Source: Achatina immaculata (taxonomy: Eukaryota > Mollusca > Gastropoda > Stylommatophora > Achatinidae). From it: 64,000 nucleotides of DNA. Below, one piece after another: positions 1-10,536 of this stretch. Both the position numbers and the translations under genes were made by a program. The notes under the pieces were generated by a model. That model had not been told where the DNA came from and did not search any database. It saw nothing but the letters and a program-made list of their open reading frames with translations. Positions within the stretch are counted from its first letter, which is position 1; the number at the start of each line of letters is the position of its first letter. The stretch covers positions 36,568,234 through 36,632,233 of the forward strand of contig CM019707.1 of NCBI GenBank assembly GCA_009760885.1. The letters run 5' to 3'.

Positions 1-1053
1 GAAGAATATTTTATCCAGCTGTTCCAACCAGTCCCCTTGGCAGTGTACTACCGTGCTGCGTGGCCAAGATCTAGCTTCCCAATCATGACCGCCAACCCAG
101 GTTCTCCCCCTCCTAAGTATACTGTATGCCAGAAGCATCATTCTACATCAATCAATACACATTACATCAACATACATTACCAATTACCAAGTCAGCAAAT
201 TAAATACCAACAAACTATTACTCTCACTACACATATCATAGTAACACAACAATTGACAATTCATCCACAGGACACACAGCACATGTCATCATAATGATAG
301 CAAGGCATGATATCAGAATATAGATGAACCTCTCATGTAAGCATTAACTAAAACCTGATGGACCCGTGGTCCTGGGCTCTCCTGGGCCCACGAGTAACCC
401 GCATTGTAAATCTAATTTTGCCATCGCACTTATAACCAACACAGCCACTGCTGCCATGATACACCTCTATATCTCCAGGATTCACAGTTGTGCAAAATGC
501 ATTTCCCCCTGCAGCTACCCCTGCTATGACCCACCTCCCTAATCTCCGGGAATCGCAAATGTGCTAATGCACTGACATCACGCAGCTGTCGCTGCTGTGA
601 CACATCTTCATATCTCCACGAATCACAATGTGCTAATGCACTGAAATCACACAGCTGTCACTGCTGTGACACATCTTCATATCTCCACGAATCACAATGT
701 GCTAACGCACTTCTTCCTGCAGCTTCCGCTGCCATGTTACACATCTCCTTATAACACATTGCAGCATATATAATATCCATACGAATGAGGGCATATTACT
801 GAATCAGACATGTGCCCATGCAATATAACGATAATCGCCATGAATCACAAATAATCTTCGTATTAATCCATTTTTATCCGTCCCATTTCGAGGTTTCTCT
901 ATATGTTCCGTAACACTAATCTTTTTTACGGAGATGGGGTAGTTGGTTCCATGCTCCAAACCACTGGTCCTCCAGGGTGGAAGTTTCATCTGACCTATAC
1001 CCGCGCTGAACAACTTATTTAAATCCCAACGAATTCATCGGCCCCAAATGCAT
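1..1053 (+). mobile_element. LINE-A copy 1, 5' UTR region
   Basis: Non-coding leader upstream of the endonuclease reading frame. It matches 30410-30955 almost end to end: both have the CATCATGACC-like block, the ATCAATACACA block, the AAAACCTGATG block and the TCTAAT...GGCACTT block in the same order. The match starts at base 1, so the element may extend left of the window. The last in-frame stop before the endonuclease frame lies near 1020. I see no ORF1 or gag-like protein. The short open frame at 37-294 is low complexity and not supported as a gene. Confidence 0.7.
430..745 (+). repeat. ~69-bp tandem monomers in the LINE-A 5' UTR
   Basis: About four imperfect copies of a roughly 69-bp unit (key words CAGCTGTC, TGCTGTGACACATCTTCAT, CACGAATCACAATGTGCTAA). 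The two central copies (about 592 and 661) are nearly identical. LINE copy 2 at 30.8 kb keeps about one copy. Tandem 5' UTR monomers are known as promoter units in some other LINEs; a promoter role here is inference. Confidence 0.65.
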
Positions 1054-2528
1054 AAAAAAAATCGGATTTTGGAATGTAAGAACGATAACCGCAACAACAA
1101 AAATTGCTCAGGTAATAAAAGAACTAGATAGATATCACCTGGATGTATTGGGCATCAGCGAAATGCGATGGCCAGAAGCAGGGGAAAGAACCGCTGAAAA
1201 CCGTAAGTTAATCATATATTCCGGCAGAGACGATGGGAAATACCAGGAAGGAGTAGGTATAATTATGTCATCTGCGACACCAAAGAGCCTTACAGAATGG
1301 GAACCAGTGAACAGTAGTATGATAAGAGCACGATACAAAATAAGGCAGGGAAAAATGACAATCATACAATGCTATGCACCCACGAACAATACAGATGATG
1401 AAATAAAAAACAATTTCTATTACCAACTACAACAACTTATCAACAAAGTACCTAAAGACAACATCTTAATTGTCAAGGGAGGCTTCAACGCCAAGGTAGG
1501 AAAAGATAACACTGACGTCGAAAAAGTAATGGGGAAAGAATTAATTGACACAATAAATCAGAATGGAGAAAGATTCATTGAAATATGTCTTACAAAGGGC
1601 ATGGTCATTGTAGGAACAATATTTCCACAGAAAGAAATACATAAAACAACATAGATATCTCCAGATGATAGAACCAGAAACCAGATAGATCATTTTTTTT
1701 GTATTAGAAAACAATTCAGAACATCTCTGATGGATGTAAGAGCATAGAGGTGCAGATGCCAACAACGACCAGAACCTGTGTATAGGGAAGATAAACTGAA
1801 AAGCCAACACAAGATATCAATACACAGAAAGATAAACAGCCACAGCCTACAAGAAGAGAATACTAACAGTAATTTCAATCAGAAACTTGCCAATCATTCC
1901 ACAACACCCAGTAAAGTAGAGGAGATAGGTATAGATGAATTGTGGAATTCATACAGCACAGCTATAATCATGGCAGCAAAAGCAAGTGCTGGACTGTAAT
2001 CAACAAGTAGAAAAACTTGGATATCAGATAACACATGGAAATACATACATGAAAGACGAGCAGCCAAATTAGCCATCTTGAATGCAAAGACAGATCTCGG
2101 AAAAGTTATGGCAAAAGCAACATACAAAGAACTAGACAATAAAGTAAAAAGTTCAGCTAGAAGGAACAAAAGAGAATATATGGACAGTATGGCAAAAGAA
2201 GCAGAAAATGCAGCAAAACAGGAGTCAGCAAAACTCTGTATAACATACAGAAGAAGCTAACAGGTGCTGTTATCTCCATAGAAAGACCAGCCTTTAGCAA
2301 AACAGGCAATCTATTAACATCAAGTAAAGATCAAAAGCAAAGATGGGCCGAACACTTCCAAGAAATACTTAATCGACCACACCCAAATGAATTAAATCTT
2401 GAAACCAAATTACCAGTCCCACAACTAAATGTCAACTTACATGAAGTTACACTGAATGAAACTGAAACACCAGTGAATCTAATGGCTAACAACAAAGCTG
2501 CAGGTGAAGATGAAATAACAGTCGAAAT
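1054..2528 (+). mobile_element. LINE-A copy 1, endonuclease and linker relic (no RT)
   Basis: Apurinic-type endonuclease domain of a non-LTR retrotransposon, which would nick target DNA for target-primed reverse transcription. The frame opens at 1061 with IGFWNVRT, followed by LDVLGISEMRW, CYAPTN, and QIDH at 1682-1693. The conserved GDFN motif reads GGFNAK at 1478-1495, so the metal-binding Asp is replaced by Gly (GAC to GGC at 1481-1483). A stop at 1652 interrupts the frame, the SDH-like end is frameshifted near 1745, and more shifts follow at about 1999 and 2260. The linker (IGIDELWNSYSTA, then an ANNKAAGEDEIT-like block) matches 31160-31740. The copy ends at 2528 against a CT-rich tract, so the RT is missing. 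The related host-gene name for this protein type is craniofacial development protein 2-like; this is not that gene. Confidence 0.85.
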
Positions 2529-2660
2529 GTGAAGCATTGCTTTGACTCAGCTCCCCCCCCTCTTACGTCTGTCTCTCTTTCGTTCTCTCTTTTCTTCATC
2601 CCTCTCTCTCTTTCCTCTCTCTCTCTCTCTCGTCTGTCTCTCGCGCTCTCTCTCTCCGGT
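2529..2660 (+). repeat. CT-rich low-complexity tract
   Basis: Imperfect (CT)n/(TCTG)n sequence at the 3' truncation point of LINE-A copy 1. Long open frames here are an artefact of the composition. Confidence 0.8.
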
Positions 2661-2696
2661 GACTTTCTTCCTAGCCACACTGACAGCTCATCCAGT

Positions 2697-2743
<47 letters not shown>

Positions 2744-3240
2744 CTTCCTCTGTCTCTTCTTCCCTCAATTTTTCCAGTTGCCACAGTGTTCCAATTTTCC
2801 TTTTCTCAGGAAATGTCCTATAAATCTCGCTTGTCGGCCTCTGATCTTTGCTATAATTTGCCTTTTAACTCCAGCCTCTCTTAAGATTTCTTCGTTGGTT
2901 TTCTTAGATGACCATATTTTGTTAAGTTGGATAAATGCTGTCCTGGCCTTGGTTATCCTGGCTTTAACATCCTTTTCCGTTCCCCCATATTTATCCACTA
3001 TGTTGCCTAAATATGTGAAATACTCTACTTCCTCAGTTGGCACTCCATCGATTACCATGAGGCTATTGCTTGCACTATTACTTTTCATTATCTTTGTTTT
3101 TTTAATCTGTTAATATATAGTCCCAGTTTAGCTGAATTCTTGCTTTTCAGATCTGAAGTTTCTCTTGCATTTGTATGTGGCTGTGTGGTAGAAGTGCAAA
3201 ATCATCTGCGAAGTCAAGATCTTCCAATGGGTTCCACAAT
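2655..3240 (-). mobile_element. LINE-D copy 1, RT C-terminal relic
   Basis: Reading leftwards on the minus strand: LEDLDFADD with the RT catalytic FADD at 3201-3212, then GLYINRLKKTKIMK, then VEYFTYLGNIVDKYGG, KARTAFIQLNKIW, and the tail RQARFIGHFLRKGKLEH. These are the standard order of blocks C-terminal to RT motif C in RTE/CFDP2-type LINEs. There is a stop after the MQEKLQI block and at least two frameshifts. Motifs A and B are absent, so the copy is 5' truncated. The left end (CCGGTGACTTTC) matches 18371 and 20193. Confidence 0.85.
2700..2739 (+). repeat. (CT)n microsatellite inside LINE-D
   Basis: A clean CT run of about 20 units. The related copies at about 18415 and 20237 have only a few CT units at the same place, so it expanded after insertion. 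Confidence 0.85.
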
Positions 3241-3321
3241 GGCCATGATGGTTGGGGAGTATAGAGAAGAGGAAGAGAGTTCTCAACTCAACCCAGACTC
3301 CTCGAGTATACAAGAGATGGA

Positions 3322-3535
3322 GTGGGACTAAGAGCGGGGGGTGGAGAGACCAAGACAAAGATGGAGATATGTCGTGAAGGAAGATTTAAGAGTTTACAAA
3401 TGGCTGGAGACAAAGAGGAAAAGAGAGAGAGAAAAAGAGAGAGAAAGAGAGAGAGAGAAAGGGATGAAGAAAAGAGAGAACGAAAGAGAGACAGACGTAG
3501 AGGGAGGGAGGGAAGACCGAGTCAAAGCAATGCTT
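3322..3535 (+). mobile_element. Possible LINE C-terminal tail plus (GA)n
   Basis: VERPRQRWR at about 3340-3367 resembles the GRPRQRW block that closes many LINE ORF2 proteins. It is followed by an impure (GA)n tract. No other motif is present, so the call is weak. Confidence 0.4.
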
Positions 3536-3704
3536 CTTTTACTATTCGTTTACTAAAGACTAATCCTCTGTTGAAGTCTCTGCTCACAGGAAACATTAAA
3601 GTATTATTAAGCTACAGTCCCTGACTGGCAGGGAACTAGTGTACATTACTACTGACACTATTGACCAGTCATCTTGTGGAGTATAGTTTTTATTATAGAA
3701 ATTA

Positions 3705-3808
3705 CTACTTCTTCTTGTTAGTGCTAATAGATCAGAATCTACTTCTTCTTGTTGGTGCTAATAGATCAGAATCTACTTCTTCTTGTTGGTGCTAATAGAT
3801 CAGAATCT
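3705..3808 (+). repeat. 34-bp tandem repeat, 3 copies
   Basis: The unit begins CTACTTCTTCTTGTT and ends GATCAGAAT, starting at 3705, 3739 and 3773, with one G/A difference. Confidence 0.95.
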
Positions 3809-4226
3809 ATGATCTAAACAGACAACCTAATTTCCTCTGCTGAACACTAAGAAAAATTCAACAAGAACTCTCAGGTACACAACTCCACAGAAGAATATTG
3901 AGATACAACAACTTGACTAAACTTGGCAGTTTCCGACATAAACAAACTTGTCAACAGTGAGGGTTCCATCAAAGTCAGTGGTGTAGTTTTACATCAGACA
4001 ACACACATTTATTAATGGATAGAATGAATGGTGAAACTGTGAGGATGAATAAACATCACTGCCACAAAGCAGGAAATATAAAATACAATGATAAAAACTT
4101 CCCACTTACATTTCAGTTCACTATGAACACAACTTCACCTCCAAAAATACCACATCACAATTCCTCCAACGGTGAACACCACTCTTTTATATTATTCTAA
4201 CTGGACTTCTAAAAACTTGCAAGTCT

Positions 4227-4228
<2 letters not shown>
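3809..4228. other. Unannotated AT-rich stretch
   Basis: No gene, repeat or transposon similarity recognised. The short open frame at 4015-4200 has no supporting feature. Confidence 0.6.

Positions 4229-4277
<49 letters not shown>
4229..4277 (+). repeat. (TC)n microsatellite at a LINE-B 3' end
   Basis: Pure TC run immediately adjoining the minus-strand LINE-B end, so it reads as (GA)n on the element strand. Confidence 0.95.
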
Positions 4278-4280
<3 letters not shown>

Positions 4281-4605
4281 CCTTAAGTGCCCAGGGCACT
4301 TGGGGCTTCAGCAAGGGTTTTCCACAAATGCCTGTCCTTTGCCTTTTTTTTTTGCTCTTGCCCAGGTGAGCCCTCTATTGCTCAACATCCTCTTTATTGT
4401 TCTTCTCCATGTCTATTTTGGTCTACCCTTACTTCTGTTCCCCTGTGGTGTCCATATTGGTGCTATTTTTGGTAGTGAGTTGTCAGTCATTCGGAGCACA
4501 TGTCCCAACCATCGCCAGCGTCTTTCCTCAATAATTGCTGTCAGTGGCTTCATCTGCATTTCTGCCAACAAGATGTTATTTCTCATGGAAGTCTGTCTTA
4601 AAAAG
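4278..4605 (-). mobile_element. LINE-B copy 1, 5'-truncated 3' end
   Basis: On the minus strand it encodes NNILLAEMQMKPLTAIIEE, RRWRWLGHVLRM, TDNSLPKIA and GNRSKGRPK. This is the basic C-terminal region that follows RT in CFDP2-type LINEs. Ser/Ala changes and a frameshift separate the last block from the terminal TGCCCTGGGCACTTAAG box. The 3' end joins (GA)n. Matches 16236-16594, 38563-38733, 40470-40970 and 45435-45780. Confidence 0.85.
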
Positions 4606-5120
4606 GACAAAATCCACAAAACTACGTAATAACAAGGTCAAAAATGAATAACTCGAACTATTTCCTTAACTTGACTATATCTCAAAACAACTCCCAGAAA
4701 ACTGGAGTAACTCAAAACACTGACTATCACATGACTATTGACCTGACTCTGACCTAACTCATACTCCGACTCACTCTAACTCATGCTGTGGCTATATCTC
4801 ATACTCCCAAAAATCAGTTTTATAATCTCTGCTACCTCACTAAATATCCCATGATTCTCACTTTCTCTCACGCTATGAACAATCTCATGAATTCCACTAC
4901 TCATTTTAACCTTGCTCTACTGAATCTCGTGGAGCACTAAGTTTCTCTAGTAAACTAAATTACTGAAAACTGGAAACTTCTAAATCGTTTATCACGAGAT
5001 TTTTTTTTTTCTAAATTCATGTGAGCTGTAAACAGACACTCAGGGGGGAGGCGGGGAGTACTGCATGTAGGTATTCGCACTTTACTTGGTTACGACCTTT
5101 ACAATAATGGCTTTCTGCCG
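4606..5120. other. Unannotated stretch with degenerate short repeats
   Basis: AT-rich. Loose recurrences of TAACTC/TGACT words at 4650-4800 suggest a decayed tandem repeat. Nothing else is recognised. Confidence 0.5.
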
Positions 5121-5712
5121 TAACATTCTCTGGTTTTTGTCACTACTCATTGTAAACATTCTCTCTTTTCGTCTCTACTCATTGTAAACATTCTCTCTTT
5201 TCGTCTCTACGCATTGTACACATTCTCTCTTTTCGTCCCTACGCATTGTACATATTCTCTCTTTTCGTCTCTACTCATTGTTAACAGTCTCTCGTTTTGT
5301 CACTACTCATTGTACACATTCTCTCTTTTCGTCTATACTCATTGTACACATTCTATCTTTTCGTCTCTACTCATTGTACACATTCTATCTTTTCGTCTCT
5401 ACTCATTGTACACATTCTCTATTTTCGTCACTACTCATTGTACACATTTTCTTTTTTCTCTCTACTCATTGTACACATACTCTCTTTTCGTCACTACTCA
5501 TTGTAAACATTTTCTTTTTTCGTCTCTACTCATTGTAAACATTCTCTCTTTTTGTCTCTACTCATTGTAAACATTCTCTCTTTTTGTCTCTACTCATTGT
5601 AAACATTCTCTCTTTTCGTCACTACTCATTGTAAACATTCTCTCTTTTCGTCTCTACTCATAGTTAACATTCTCTCTTTACGTCTCTTCTCATTGTAAAC
5701 ATTCTCCACTCG
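5121..5712 (+). repeat. 32-bp minisatellite, about 18 copies
   Basis: The unit is TGTAAACATTCTCTC followed by TTTTCGTCTCTACTCAT. Period 32 was measured at ATTG 5181 and 5213. Three overlapping open frames arise because the unit lacks stops; they are not genes. Confidence 0.95.
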
Positions 5713-6015
5713 TAGACAGCACATTTCATCTCCTTCACTCTCGTATCACTGGCTGTAAAATAATTTCTGACAATCTCTGGGTGTTTCCTCTTCGTAATAA
5801 AAAACAAAATAAAATATCTCTCCCAGAAACGCGTGCAGAATTATCTCTGGCGTCTTATTATCGTATTAATGCAAGAAAGTCTGTCCGAGGCAGTGGAGAG
5901 TTGTGGCTAGCTTACCCCGAGCCCTAAACTCGAGGGTTTAACTAGATTGTCGATCCTTTTTTTTCCCCACCCTTATTTCTGGGGAAGTAGCGGATGCCAG
6001 AGATTACACATTTTG
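5713..6015. other. Unannotated stretch
   Basis: No recognisable gene. 5885-5945 (CCGAGCCCTAAACTCGAGGG) has a small palindromic look but no tRNA box set. Confidence 0.5.
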
Positions 6016-6100
6016 TGCGAGGGTTGTTCAGAAGGTAATGCCCAACAACATTTGTGTTATCAGACCATATTTATTGAAAAAAAAAGACTGAAGCAGTCAC
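6016..6100 (-). mobile_element. Mariner terminal inverted repeat-like end
   Basis: CGAGGGTTGTTCAGAAGGTA at 6017 followed by ATGCCC resembles mariner ends. It lies about 0.65 kb beyond the C-terminal transposase relic at 6735-7105 and in the expected orientation. The space between is filled by unrelated sequence, so the assignment is tentative. Confidence 0.45.
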
Positions 6101-6120
6101 AATATATCCCCTGGGAACAA

Positions 6121-6151
6121 CTATGTTAAGAACACACTTATCTTAACATAG
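6121..6151. repeat. Perfect 10-bp inverted repeat
   Basis: CTATGTTAAG at 6121-6130 and CTTAACATAG at 6142-6151 with an 11-base loop. It could form a hairpin. No T-run or gene is next to it, so no terminator role is claimed. Confidence 0.7.
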
Positions 6152-6734
6152 TCTTTGTGAGACAGGGAACATAGATCTGATTGCTTAAAAACTCTGACTT
6201 ACTTCTGTGGCACAGAAACCTGTAGCAATCAACACTAACTGTAATTGTTATTTTTGTAAAATGTAATGTCAGGTTGGTGGACGGATGGGGACATGGAGAT
6301 CGCCGGCGGGGATGAGGAAAATCTGGTGTGAAGCCAGTGAATCCAGGACGTGACAAGCCTATGGGTCTTTACAACAATGGCTATCAGAATGATGTAAACA
6401 AAACAGAGCCAGCAGACTATAGGTGGTGGGGAATGAATATCACTGGAGCACTCATCGGATTCCTCATCCCAAAGTCGGAGTGTCTTATTGAATTGTCTCA
6501 AAAGCCGCTGGGTCTGACTTGGAGAAGTTTTGGCCAGGCCAGCCTGCACCATTGTCCTCATGGCAGTCTGAGCAAGACCACATTCTGTCCTAGCAGGTGC
6601 TGAAGTCTGAGGTACCCAGCCAGAAGGCGCATCGCAAAAACCAGGATAAAACACATTATTGCAAAAAATTCGTATGAAGAAGAAGAAGAAAAAGAAGAAG
6701 ACTCACAATATACAAAATGGATGTTTTCTTTACA
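6152..6734. other. Unrecognised, possibly transposon-derived block ending in (GAA)n
   Basis: Open frames exist on both strands (91 codons plus, 139 codons minus) but neither shows a domain I recognise. The plus-strand end at 6674-6702 is a (GAA)n-like tail, the kind of end seen on LINE copies here, which suggests an inserted retroelement inside the mariner relic. Inference only. Confidence 0.35.
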
Positions 6735-7105
6735 CACACTATTTTATACATAGTTTCTACCAGCTTGTATATCGATAAGCCAGCGTGAAGGAAGTGACTG
6801 CATGTATTTCCTGTACCAGCCCGTGTCCTGTTCATATAACCATGCCTTGCCTGTACCAGCTCTTGTCCTATTCATTTAGCCTTGTCTTCACTGCATGAAT
6901 CACATAATCATCGTCTTGAAACCTTGTCCCTTGGACAGCATCTTTAAGTGATCCAAAACGATGGAAATCTGAGGGCGGTAGGTCTGGGGTGTTTGGCGGA
7001 TGGGGCAGCACCGTCCAAACATATTTAGTGATTTCTTTTCTTGCCAGGTTTTCAGACTAGTGTCACGGTGCGCACTGTAATGATGAAGGAAACTTTTTCA
7101 TTGAT
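6735..7105 (-). mobile_element. Mariner transposase C-terminal relic
   Basis: Minus-strand translation gives VWTVLPHPPNTPDLPPSDFH, then LKDAVQGTRFQDDD and, after stops and a shift, WYRKYMQSLPSRW. This is the C-terminal half of a mariner transposase, which catalyses cut-and-paste DNA transposition with a DDD triad. The third catalytic Asp region (PSDF) is kept, but the HHDNA motif reads HHYSA near 7080, so the second catalytic Asp is lost. There is no N-terminal part; the sequence runs into the 29-bp minisatellite. Stops and frameshifts make it a pseudogene. Confidence 0.75.
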
Positions 7106-7114
7106 TCTGGTGAG

Positions 7115-9515
7115 GACGAGCTCTGCAGAAACGCTTCTACAATGTTTTCAGATTCTTGTATGCTTCTTCAATGTTTTAAGGGTCTGCTACGTTTATTGAA
7201 TGTTTTCTGAGTCTTCTATACTTATTCAGTGTTTACAGAGTCTTGCACGCTTCTACAATCTTTTCAGAGTCTTCTATGATTATTCAGTATTTTCAGAGTC
7301 TCATATGCTTCTTCAATGTTTTCATGATCTTATACGATTCTTCAGTGTTTTCAGTGATTTGTATGCTTCTACAATGTTTTCGGGGCCTTATATACTTCTC
7401 CAACGTTTTCAGAGTCTTCTATGATTATTCAGTATTTTCAGAGTCGCATATGCTTCTTCAGTGTTTTCATGGTCTTATACGCTTCTTGTACGTTTATTCA
7501 ATAGTTTCAGTGTCTTTTACGCTTCTTCAGTGTTTTCATATCTTATATACTTCTTCAGTGTTTTCATATCTTATATGCTTCTTCAGTGTTTTCATATCTT
7601 ATATGCTTCTTCAGTGTTTTCATATCTTATACGCTTCTTCAGTGTTTTCGTATCTTATATGCTTCTTCAGTGTTTTCAGTCTTATATGCTTTTTCAATAT
7701 TTTCAAGGTTTTGTGAGCTTCTTCAAAGTTTTCAGGCTCTTGTAAGCTTATTCAATGTTTTCACAGTCTTGTACTCTTGTTCTATGCCTTCAGAGTCTTG
7801 TCCGCTTCTTCAATGTCTTCATGGTCTTGTATACTTCTTCCGTGTTTTCATGATCTTGTAAGCTTCTTCAATGTTTTCATTCTCTTGTAAGCGTCTTCAA
7901 TGTTTTCATGCTCTTGTAAGCTTCTTCAATGTTTATATGCTCTTGTAAGCTTCTTCAATGTCTTCATGGTCTTGTATACTTCTTCAGTGTTTTCATGATC
8001 TTGTAAGCTTCTTCAATGTTTTCATTGTCTTGTAAGCGTTTCAATGTTTTCATGCTCTTGTAAGCTTCTTCAATGTTTATATGCTCTTGTAAGCTTATTC
8101 AATGTTTTCACGGTCTTGTACGCTTCTTCAATGTTTTCAGATTCGTGTATTAAATGTTTTAAGGTTCTTCTATGCGTCTTCAATGTTTTCAGAGTATTAT
8201 ACGCTTCTTCAATGTTTTCATGGTCTTATATATGATTCTTCAGTGTTTTCAGGGTATCATAAGCTTTAGCCAATGTTTTCAGGGTCTGACATGCTTCTTC
8301 AGTGTCTTCATATTCTTCTACGCATCTTAAATGTTTTCATGGTCTTATACGATTCTTCAGTGTTTTCGGGGTCTCATACGCTTCAGCACTGTTTTCAGGG
8401 TCTGACGTGCTTTTTCAATGTTTTCATAGTCCTGTACGCTCCTTCAGTGTTTTCATGGCCTTATAAGCTTCCTCAGTTTTTTTTTCAGTTTTGTACTTTT
8501 ATTCAATATTTTCAGAGTCTTGTACGCTTCTTCAAAGTTTTCAGTGTCTTGTACACCTCTTCAGTATTTTCAGAGTCTTGTACGCTTCTTAAATATTTTC
8601 AGAACAATATGCTTCTTCAATGTTTCCAGTCTTATACGCGTTTTCAACATTTTTAAGGTTTTGTGAGTTTCTTTAGTGTTTTCAGGCTCTTGTAAGCTTC
8701 TTCAGTGTTTTCAGGCTCTTGTAAGCTTCTTCAATGTTTTCAGGCTCTTGTAAGCTTCTTCAATGTTTTCAGGCTCTTGTAAGCTTCTTCAATGTTTTCA
8801 GGCTCTTGTAAGCTTCTTCGATGTTCTCAGACTCTTGTAAGGTTCTTCAATGTTTTCAGGCTCTTGTAAGCTTCTTCAATGTTTTCAGGCTCTTGTAAGC
8901 TTCTTCAATGTTTTCAGGCTCTTGTAAGCTTCTTCGATGTTCTCAGGCTCTTGTAAGCTTCTTCAATGTTCTCAGGATCTTGTAAGCTTCTTCGATGTTC
9001 TCAGGATCTTGTAAGCTTCTTCAATGTTCTCAGGATCTTGTAAGCTTCTTCGATGTTCTCAGGATCTTGTAAGCTTCTTCAATGTTCTCAGGATCTTGTA
9101 AGCTTCTTCGATGTTCTCAGGCTCTTGTAAGCTTCTTCAATGTTTTCAGGTTCTTGTAAGCTTCTTCAATGTTTTCAGGATCTTGTAAGCTTCTTCAATG
9201 TTCTCAGACTCTTGTAAGTTTCTTCAATGTTCTCAGGCTCTTGTAAGCTTCTTCAATGTTCTCAGACTCTTGTAAGTTTCTTCAATGTTTTCAGGCTCTT
9301 GTAAGCTTCTTCAATGTTCTCAGACTCTTGTAAGTTTCTTCAATGTTCTCAGGCTCTTGTAAGCTTCTTCAATGTTCTCAGACTCTTGTAAGCTTCTTCA
9401 ATGTTCTCAGGCTCTTGTAAGCTTCTTCAATGTTCTCAGACTCTTGTAAGCTTCTTCAATGTTCTCAGGCTCTTGTAAGCTTCTTCAGTGTTCTCAGGCT
9501 CTTGTAAGCTTCTGA
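7115..9515 (+). repeat. 29-bp minisatellite, about 80 copies
   Basis: The consensus is CTTGTAAGCTTCTTCAATG followed by TTTTCAGGCT; period 29 was measured at 8712, 8741 and 8770. The left part (7115-8690) is diverged and has length variants. The right part (8690-9515) is nearly homogeneous and contains 58-bp dimers alternating CTTCGATG/CTTCAATG, or CAGACT/CAGGCT. Most right-hand units carry a HindIII site. The open frames are by-products. Confidence 0.97.
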
Positions 9516-10195
9516 AGTGATGGTCTCGTGCTTTTGATATCACACCCACAAGAATGACTCTCTCAGTGTCTCCAAAAGACGGTCATCGTGACTTTTCCGG
9601 CTTTCTAGTCCATTCCATTATCAGTTACCTCGAATGAAATTCTGTCTCACTTCTCCATCGGTGCTCCTAGTAACACGCTCAGCGTGGCCAAGAGGGTAAG
9701 GCTCGCTACGGACCCCAGGGCGATGGAGTTTACTGAGAAGGCATTACCGCTTCTTCTGCTTCTTACCTTCTCTCCGGCTCTGCAAAATAGCCTCCGTGAC
9801 CCACTTCCCGTCCGATACGATGCTTGTGGTTCAGCACTATTACCGCAAGGGTAACATAGAACATTCTGCTCTTAGTTCTTGAGAGATAGATCAATAACAG
9901 GCAAGAACAATATATATATGTATATATGTTGTCAGTGAGAATTGGTAAAACATATCCATTCCTTCATCCATCCATGTCCTTGGTCGGCGATATGTTAATT
10001 AATCACCGCCCAGTACGCCCTGTGGCGTATTGCAGATCAGCAACATATTCTCTCCACCTCTCACGGTCTGCTGCCAGCCTCTGTATTGTGCTCCAGCTGT
10101 GCTGCATCATACTTATGTCCTTTTCTACAATTCTCCGCCATGAAGACTTTGGTTGGCCTCTTTCTTTTCCCCATGGGTGTCCATCTCTTGGCTGT
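9516..10195. other. Unannotated stretch with a weak tRNA-like segment
   Basis: 9676-9720 (CGTGGCCAAGAGGGTAAGGC) resembles the D-arm/A-box side of a Leu/Ser-type tRNA or a SINE head. No clear B box follows, so no tRNA gene is called. The rest is unrecognised. Confidence 0.35.
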
Positions 10196-10472
10196 TGCTG
10201 GCGATGTTGCTGGCGATGTTGCTGGCGATGTTGATGTTGCTGGTGATGTTGCTGGTGATGTTGCTGGCGATGTTGCTGGCGATGTTGCTGGTGATGTTGA
10301 TGTTGCTGGTGATGTTGCTGGCGATGTTGCTGGCGATGTTGCTGGCAATGTTGCTGGCGATGTTGATGTTGCTGGTGATGTTGCTGGCGATGTTGATGTT
10401 GCTGGTGATGTTGCTGGCGATGTTGCTGGCGATGTTGTTGGCGATGTTGCTGGCGATGTTGCTGGGGTCACT
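10196..10472 (+). repeat. 12-bp minisatellite (GTTGCTGGCGAT)n
   Basis: About 22 units of GTTGCTGGCGAT or GTTGCTGGTGAT, with occasional 6-bp GTTGAT half units. All lengths are multiples of 3, so frames stay open on both strands (Gly-Asp-Val-Ala on plus, Pro-Ala-Thr-Ser on minus). No flanking coding evidence supports a protein. Confidence 0.95.
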
Positions 10473-10502
10473 TCGAAGCTCGTGACCAATTCATTTCCAG
10501 CG

Positions 10503-10536
10503 GTTTTTTTTTTGGGGGGGGGGAAGGGGTGGGGGT
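10503..10536 (+). repeat. T-run then G-run, G-quadruplex-prone
   Basis: A T10 run is followed by a G10 run, AA, G4, T and G5. The spacing of G runs fits an intramolecular quadruplex. Confidence 0.6.

Noticed and set aside
1009..1041. Similarity of GAACAACTTATTTAAATCCC to 56136-56160 within another LINE
   Set aside because: About 30 bases with several mismatches; one site is non-coding leader and the other coding. Chance or low-level conversion cannot be told apart by eye.
6121..6151. Rho-independent terminator
   Set aside because: No GC-rich stem or T-run, and the DNA is eukaryotic.
5121..9515. CRISPR-like arrays (28-36-bp repeats)
   Set aside because: Repeat units are contiguous with no unique spacers, and there are no cas genes. 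They are minisatellites in eukaryotic DNA.
9676..9745. tRNA-Leu/Ser gene
   Set aside because: Only the A-box side is tRNA-like; no B box or acceptor-stem pairing seen.
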